Of a stretch of 64,000 nucleotides of DNA, positions 59,650 to 64,000 are shown piece by piece. Under the pieces are notes generated by a model. That model was not told the DNA's origin and did no database searches. It saw nothing but the letters and a program-made list of their open reading frames with translations. This DNA is from Gemmatimonadota bacterium (GTDB taxonomy: Bacteria > Gemmatimonadota > Gemmatimonadetes > Gemmatimonadales > Gemmatimonadaceae): positions 1 to 64,000 of the forward strand of contig JADKAQ010000008.1 in assembly GCA_016719105.1 (NCBI GenBank), in the 5' to 3' direction. Position 1 is the stretch's first letter. Every line of letters begins with the position of its first letter. A program made the position numbers and the translations under genes.

Positions 59650-62112
59650 ATGCGCCCCTGGCTGGACGATCTCCGCAGTGACGCTCGCATCGCGCTCCGC
59701 ACCATGCGGCGCGCCCCCCTCTTCGCCGCCCTCGTCGTCTCGATCCTCGCGTTAGGGATCGGCGCGGCCACCACCGTCTGGGCGCTGGTCGACGGGATCG
59801 TCCTGCGCCCGCTCGCGTACGGCGCCCCCGACCGCCTGTACACACTGCTCGAGCAAACGGTCGATGGCGGCCAGCGCCCGCCGTCGTACCCCACCTTCCT
59901 CGACTGGAAGGCGCGCGCCACGGCGTTCGATCGCCTCGCCTTCGCACGTGGCGAGGATGTCTCGGTGCCCGAGCCCGAGGGGACGCGCCGAGTCATTGGC
60001 GCCTTTGTCTCCGGGGACTTCTTCCCGGCGCTCGGCGTCGCGGCACAGCTCGGGCGCACCTTCGGCACCGCGGTCGCGGGCGATCGTTCGGTCGTGCTTT
60101 CCTGGACGTTCTGGCAACAGCGTTTTGGAGGCGACCCGACGGTCGTGGGGCAGTCGCTGGCTACCATCAACGGTCCGTATACGATCGCCGGCGTGATGCC
60201 ACGTGCCTTCGCCGAGCCGGCGTGGGCCGAGCTCTGGATGCCGATCGAGACGCTGCCGCCGCGGTCGCGCTTTGTGCTCGAGCAACGCACGCTGCACGTC
60301 GACGCGCAGGTCACCGGGCGCCTGGCCCCGGGGGTCTCGCGCGCGCAGGGGGAGGCGCAGATGCGCGCGATCGCGCAGGGGATTGCGAGCGCCTATCCCG
60401 AGGATGCCGCGCAGTGGACGCAGGTCTCCTTGAGTTCCTTGCGCGATGCACTGCTCGGCGACGCCGGGACGCGGCTTCGGGTGCTGGGGCTGGTGGTCAC
60501 GCTCGTCCTCCTGATCACCGCGCTCAATGCGGCGGGACTGATGGTGGCACGCCACGCCGCCCGCGCGCGCGAGCTGGCGGTGCGCACGGCGTTAGGCGCG
60601 CGTGCCGGCCGCCTGGTGCGACAGCTCCTTGTGGAGAGCGTGGCACTCGCCGCCGCCGGCGGGGCGGCGGGGCTGCTGGCGTCGTGGGCCATGCTGGGGG
60701 CCATCCGGCGCTGGGCACCGCAGGTCTTTCCGCGACTCGCCGAGGTGCAGCTCGACGCCCGCGCCCTCGGCTTCGTGATCCTGATCGTCGCGCTGGTGTC
60801 GATCGTGCTTGGCCTCTTCCCGGCGCGCGCGGCGCTACGCGCCGGACTCTCCAGCGCGCTTCGGCACGGCACGGCGGGGAGTGGCGATGGGCGCGCCAGC
60901 ACGCGATTGCGCGGGGCGCTGGTCGTGGTGCAGGTGGCGCTCGCCGTCGTGGTCGCGGTAAGCGCGGGGCTCGTAGGTCGCACGCTCACGATCCTGGGTG
61001 ACACCCCGCTCGGCGTCGATCCCGACGGGGTGCAGGTGCTGCGCGTCTTTCCGCCGCCGGGAAAGTACGACTCGCCAGAGGCCGCACTGGCGCTCTTCCG
61101 TCGGCTCGAGGAGACCATGCGGGCGATACCCGGCGTGCAGAATGTGGCGCTCGCCAACCACGCCCCCTTCAGCGGCGGGATGGTCTTCACGCAGGTCCTC
61201 ACCGATGCGCCGCCGGCCGCGGACGGAAGTGATCGCGCCGTGTACCGCACAGTGTCGCCGAGCTACCTGGCGACGATGGGGGGGGCGCTCAAGCGTGGAC
61301 GCTTCCTCACCGACGAGGACCTGACATCGGTGGGGAGCGGTCTGGTGGTGAACGAGGCCTTCGTGCGGCGCTTCTCGTCGCAGGGAGATCCCCTGGGCAA
61401 GAGCATCACGGTGTTCCGCATGGCGCAGGGACGGGCCGACATGGGGACGCGCATCATCGCCCCCATCGTGGGGGTCATCGCCGACGAACGGCTCTTTGGC
61501 GCGGCGCAACCGGCGCCGCCCATCGTGTACGTCCCCTACACGTGGAATGTCTGGCCCAACATCTTCGTGGCGGTGCGCTCGTCGATGCCCACGGCGACGC
61601 TGGCGCCCCTGCTCAAGGCCGCGGTGTTCTCGGTCGAACCGGCGGTCCCTGTCGCGGGCACGAGCCCCTGGACCACGTTCCGCCCGCTCGGCTTCTACAT
61701 CGATGGATTGCTGCAGGCGCGGCGGGTCAACGCCTGGTCGCTCTCGGCGTTCAGCATGGCCACGCTCCTCCTGGCGACCATCGGGATCTTCGGGGTCATG
61801 GCCTTCATCGTCGTGCAGCGGTCGCGCGAGATCGGGTTGCGTCTGGCGTTAGGCGCGTCGCCCGCGTCGGTGTCGCGCTGGGTGCTCTGGCAGACGGTGC
61901 GCCTGGCCCTGCTGGGCGTCGCGCTCGGGACGGGAGCGGCGCTGCTCTGGAGCCGGGCGCTGCAGGGAGCGCTGGTTGGCGTGGCCGCGACCGAGCCGAT
62001 CGTGTACGTCGGCGCCGCCGCCCTCTTTGCGACGGCGGCGCTCCTGGCGGGGATCATCCCCGCGTGGCGTGCCGCGCGCATCGACCCGGTGCACATGCTC
62101 CGCGCCGACTGA
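59650..62112 (+). CDS. ADOP-type ABC transporter permease (MacB/FtsX fold)
   Basis: 820 residues from ATG at 59650. An N-terminal permease domain begins LRSDARIALRTMRRAPLFAALVVSILALGIGA, the hallmark of acidobacterial duplicated orphan permeases. A MacB_PCD-like periplasmic domain (about 50-240), three helices near 280-400 containing the FtsX block VRTALGARAGRLVRQLL, a second periplasmic domain and a second FtsX block (GLRLALGASPASVSRWVLWQTVRL) follow, ending RIDPVHMLRAD. The 'orphan' family lacks a dedicated ATPase next door, and none is seen here. Such proteins probably move peptides or lipoproteins across the envelope. Confidence 0.93.
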   Translation: MRPWLDDLRSDARIALRTMRRAPLFAALVVSILALGIGAATTVWALVDGIVLRPLAYGAPDRLYTLLEQTVDGGQRPPSYPTFLDWKARATAFDRLAFARGEDVSVPEPEGTRRVIGAFVSGDFFPALGVAAQLGRTFGTAVAGDRSVVLSWTFWQQRFGGDPTVVGQSLATINGPYTIAGVMPRAFAEPAWAELWMPIETLPPRSRFVLEQRTLHVDAQVTGRLAPGVSRAQGEAQMRAIAQGIASAYPEDAAQWTQVSLSSLRDALLGDAGTRLRVLGLVVTLVLLITALNAAGLMVARHAARARELAVRTALGARAGRLVRQLLVESVALAAAGGAAGLLASWAMLGAIRRWAPQVFPRLAEVQLDARALGFVILIVALVSIVLGLFPARAALRAGLSSALRHGTAGSGDGRASTRLRGALVVVQVALAVVVAVSAGLVGRTLTILGDTPLGVDPDGVQVLRVFPPPGKYDSPEAALALFRRLEETMRAIPGVQNVALANHAPFSGGMVFTQVLTDAPPAADGSDRAVYRTVSPSYLATMGGALKRGRFLTDEDLTSVGSGLVVNEAFVRRFSSQGDPLGKSITVFRMAQGRADMGTRIIAPIVGVIADERLFGAAQPAPPIVYVPYTWNVWPNIFVAVRSSMPTATLAPLLKAAVFSVEPAVPVAGTSPWTTFRPLGFYIDGLLQARRVNAWSLSAFSMATLLLATIGIFGVMAFIVVQRSREIGLRLALGASPASVSRWVLWQTVRLALLGVALGTGAALLWSRALQGALVGVAATEPIVYVGAAALFATAALLAGIIPAWRAARIDPVHMLRAD

Positions 62113-62136
62113 GCGGCGCGCGTCACCCTCCGGTGC

Positions 62137-63516
62137 CTAACGTGCCGGGCAGGTGACGCGCGTTGCGACCGAGGTCTCCCCGGTCTGCGCGGCCACGCGC
62201 AGCGCCAACGGAAAGCGCGCGTACGCGGCCCCCTGCACGCGAACCAGGGACACGTCACCCCTCGCGGAGAGCGTCCATCGCCACTCCGTGGTGGACGACG
62301 GGGCGACGCCCACGAGCCGCGCGACGCGCAGGGTGTCGCCGTCGAACGTTCCCTGCCCCTCGCGAAGCAGGGCGATCACCTCGGCGACGCCCGCGTCGAG
62401 CGCGGGACCACGGCGGTCCAGTCGATAGCAGCCGACGATCCCCTCGACGGTCGAGAGGTCGCGTCGCGCCTCGCTCGCCCTGGCCCCGGCAGCACCGGTC
62501 ACCACCCCGCTCTGCGACTGGACTCCCCGCTCTCCCTGCACACGAGCCTTCTCCGAGCGCGTGATGGCGTCCGGGGTGATGGCGAGTTGCCGCTTGGCGG
62601 GCGCCGAGTCAGCGACCGGGGCCGTCGCGCCTCCAACGACAGGTAGCGCACGCGCCGCGGGAGGTGGTGCTACCGCCTTGGTGGCGACCGTCGCGGAGCT
62701 GGTCGGCGCGGCCGCCGGGGGCGCCGCGGCACGTCGCACCATGTCCGTGCGTTCGACGCTTTCCTGCGTGGGCGCCGGTGGCGCGGCGGCGGGCGGGGTG
62801 GCCACGTTGCCGGCCACATCGCCGGCGCGCCGCGCTCGGTTCGCGTCGGCCAGCGCGTCGTTCTGCGGCGCCGCCTTGGCCCGCAGGCCATCGGCGCGCC
62901 CCCCTGGGCGCGCTTGTTCGGCCGCCCCGACGCCCGCGCTCACTTCCGTTTCCTTCGATTCACGCGTGACCGCGGCGTCGCGCGGGGGCACGGCGTCCAA
63001 GGCAGCACTCGGCGCCGCGTTAGGCGCGGCACCGCCCACCGGCGCGGAGGCCGCCTCCGGCGCCGCGGCCGCTGGTGCCATCGCCGGCTCCGACGCGCGC
63101 GTCCCGGCGAAATCGGAGACGGTGCGCTGCGGCGATCGCTGCCAGACCACGCTCAGTGCGACCGCAACGAAGGCGATGCCGGCGGCCGCGGCAAACTGCG
63201 GTCGCTGCCACCACGAACGACGCCGGCGCACGGGCGCCGCCCCCACCGGAGCGGCCGGCGTGTCCCTGACGGCGGGACGCACGGACGGCGCGTGGTCGGC
63301 TTGCACCTCGTCCACTCGCCGCGGGACGACATCGCGTGGCACGTCGTCGAGCGCCGAGAGGATGCGCGAGGACGCGGCGATGAGCCCGCGCGCCTCGGCA
63401 ACCGCGGCGGCGCAGTCGGCGCACGCGCGCACGTGCTGTTCCACGCGCGCACCCTCGTCGGGGGGCAAGGCCTCGTCGAGCCAGGCGTGGATCGTCCCTT
63501 CGTCAATGTGTTCCAT
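62137..63516 (-). CDS. Zinc-finger anti-sigma factor with very long Ala/Pro-rich periplasmic region
   Basis: 459 residues from ATG at 63516, with GGAGGGAG just upstream. The ZAS motif is HVRACADC (Cys, Cys with a preceding His near 28) after EGARVEQ. One membrane helix (about 105-125) is followed by nearly 240 residues dominated by Ala, Pro and Val, a disordered stalk. The C-terminal 100 residues (VEGIVGCYRLDRRGPALDAG, GDTLRVARLVGV, TEWRWTLSARGDVSLVRV, ending RVTCPAR) look like a compact sandwich with two Cys. Its start overlaps the sigma stop by 14 bp. The stalk plus head design is unusual for a ZAS protein and may sense something at the outer membrane. Confidence 0.85.
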   Translation of the reverse strand: MEHIDEGTIHAWLDEALPPDEGARVEQHVRACADCAAAVAEARGLIAASSRILSALDDVPRDVVPRRVDEVQADHAPSVRPAVRDTPAAPVGAAPVRRRRSWWQRPQFAAAAGIAFVAVALSVVWQRSPQRTVSDFAGTRASEPAMAPAAAAPEAASAPVGGAAPNAAPSAALDAVPPRDAAVTRESKETEVSAGVGAAEQARPGGRADGLRAKAAPQNDALADANRARRAGDVAGNVATPPAAAPPAPTQESVERTDMVRRAAAPPAAAPTSSATVATKAVAPPPAARALPVVGGATAPVADSAPAKRQLAITPDAITRSEKARVQGERGVQSQSGVVTGAAGARASEARRDLSTVEGIVGCYRLDRRGPALDAGVAEVIALLREGQGTFDGDTLRVARLVGVAPSSTTEWRWTLSARGDVSLVRVQGAAYARFPLALRVAAQTGETSVATRVTCPAR

Positions 63517-64000
63517 GACTCCCTCCAGCACGCCGCTGTGCATCAGCCTGCAGCGCCTCATACGTCTCCGCCAGGCGGCGCCGAGCGCGCGCCAGCGTCG
63601 TGCCGATCGATCCGACCGAGAGGCCGAGGGCCTCCGCAATCTCGTTGTAGTCCAATCCTTCCTCGCGCATCAGGAGCGCCAGGCGGTCCCGCTCGGCGAG
63701 CGCGTCGATGGCGCGCCGCGCCATGGCCTGTTCCTGCGCGCGCTCCTGGGCGCGTTCCTGCGTCACATCCTCCGACTCCACCACCCGCTCCCGTTCCTCG
63801 GCTGCGAGCAGTTGCAGGTGGCGGCGTCGGCGGTCGTCCTTGCGGGCTTCGTCTCGCACGAGGTTGGTGGCGACGGCGAAAAGCCAGGAGCGTTCGCTGG
63901 TGAGCGCGTCCTGGCGGAGGGCGCGCAGGAACGTCTCCTGCGCGACCTCCTCGGCCCAGTCGCGATCGCCCAGACGCCGGGTGAGATAGCGCACCAGTGG
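63503..64000 (-). CDS. ECF sigma factor, cut by the window end
   Basis: The frame is open through 64000, so the N terminus is missing. Visible: end of region 2 (RYLTRRLGDRDWAEEVAQETFLRAL; WLFAVATNLVRDEARK), an acidic linker with repeated ERAQ (QERAQERAQEQA), and region 4 (LAERDRLALLMREEGLDYNEIAEALGLSVGSIGTTLARARRRL, seen as EGLDYNEIAEALGLS and SIGTTLARARRRL). The ERAQERAQEQ linker is longer than usual. The anti-sigma gene follows with a 14-bp overlap. Confidence 0.9.
   Translation of the reverse strand, partial: PLVRYLTRRLGDRDWAEEVAQETFLRALRQDALTSERSWLFAVATNLVRDEARKDDRRRRHLQLLAAEERERVVESEDVTQERAQERAQEQAMARRAIDALAERDRLALLMREEGLDYNEIAEALGLSVGSIGTTLARARRRLAETYEALQADAQRRAGGSHGTH

Overview
The window is very GC-rich DNA of about two-thirds G+C or more, with dense genes, many Ser/Ala/Pro-rich secreted proteins and almost no AT-rich islands. 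The gene set points to a Gemmatimonadota-like, Gram-negative heterotroph. It includes a SusC/SusD pair in a high-GC background, an acidobacterial-type duplicated orphan permease, a Pkn-type kinase, a Vps10/BNR beta-propeller protein, DUF5117- and DUF885-type metallopeptidases, and several ECF sigma/anti-sigma modules. This taxonomic call is inference from gene content. No rRNA, tRNA, CRISPR array, prophage or insertion sequence was recognised.

Layout. 1-6.9 kb: a broken repeat-containing beta-helix-like protein, two unknown membrane proteins, a frameshifted SET-domain gene, an Ig-like/beta-propeller lipoprotein, a DinB-fold protein and a small lipoprotein. 6.9-15.1 kb: a Ser/Thr kinase and a DUF885 peptidase (two frameshifts) lie between two directly repeated units. 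Each unit is a palindromic intergenic element plus the 3' end of a Vps10/BNR gene; the full-length gene is 11692-15138 and the left copy is a 3' fragment. 15.3-21.3 kb: response regulator, histidine kinase, a multidomain TerB/J-like/transmembrane/TIR-like protein and a caspase-like protease all read leftward, and the last two overlap by ATGA. This pair is the best candidate for an undescribed conflict or cell-death system. 21.5-27.6 kb: a lipoprotein, a BamE-like secreted protein, glnS, an esterase and a lytic transglycosylase.

27.6-38.3 kb: a long leftward run of catabolic genes. In transcription order it holds two class III aminotransferases, CoA-transferase subunits A and B (start and stop codons overlapping throughout), a P1-family peptidase, a membrane/Rieske redox trio, a PLP-dependent decarboxylase and a semialdehyde-type dehydrogenase. 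The set suggests use of omega- or beta-amino acids and amines released from peptides. 38.5-43.3 kb: a beta-propeller lipoprotein, a large zincin and a methyltransferase.

43.4-54.0 kb: a SusC-SusD-DUF4397 uptake operon, then an ECF sigma factor divergent from FecR and an STN-containing TonB receptor, which is a classic cell-surface signalling unit. 54.1-57.5 kb: a lone pilin-like protein, a secreted protein, then sigma, zinc-finger anti-sigma and DUF4097 genes with overlapping ends. 57.6-64 kb: a flippase-like membrane protein, an SCP2-like protein, a TfoX-like protein with a basic tail, an ABC permease, and a third sigma/anti-sigma pair cut by the window end.

Two global features stand out. 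The heptamer CGTTAGG/CCTAACG occurs 27 times by eye, often placing the otherwise rare TTA leucine codon. Four genes carry frameshifts, at least one of them in a G homopolymer, so some apparent breaks may be sequence errors rather than biology.
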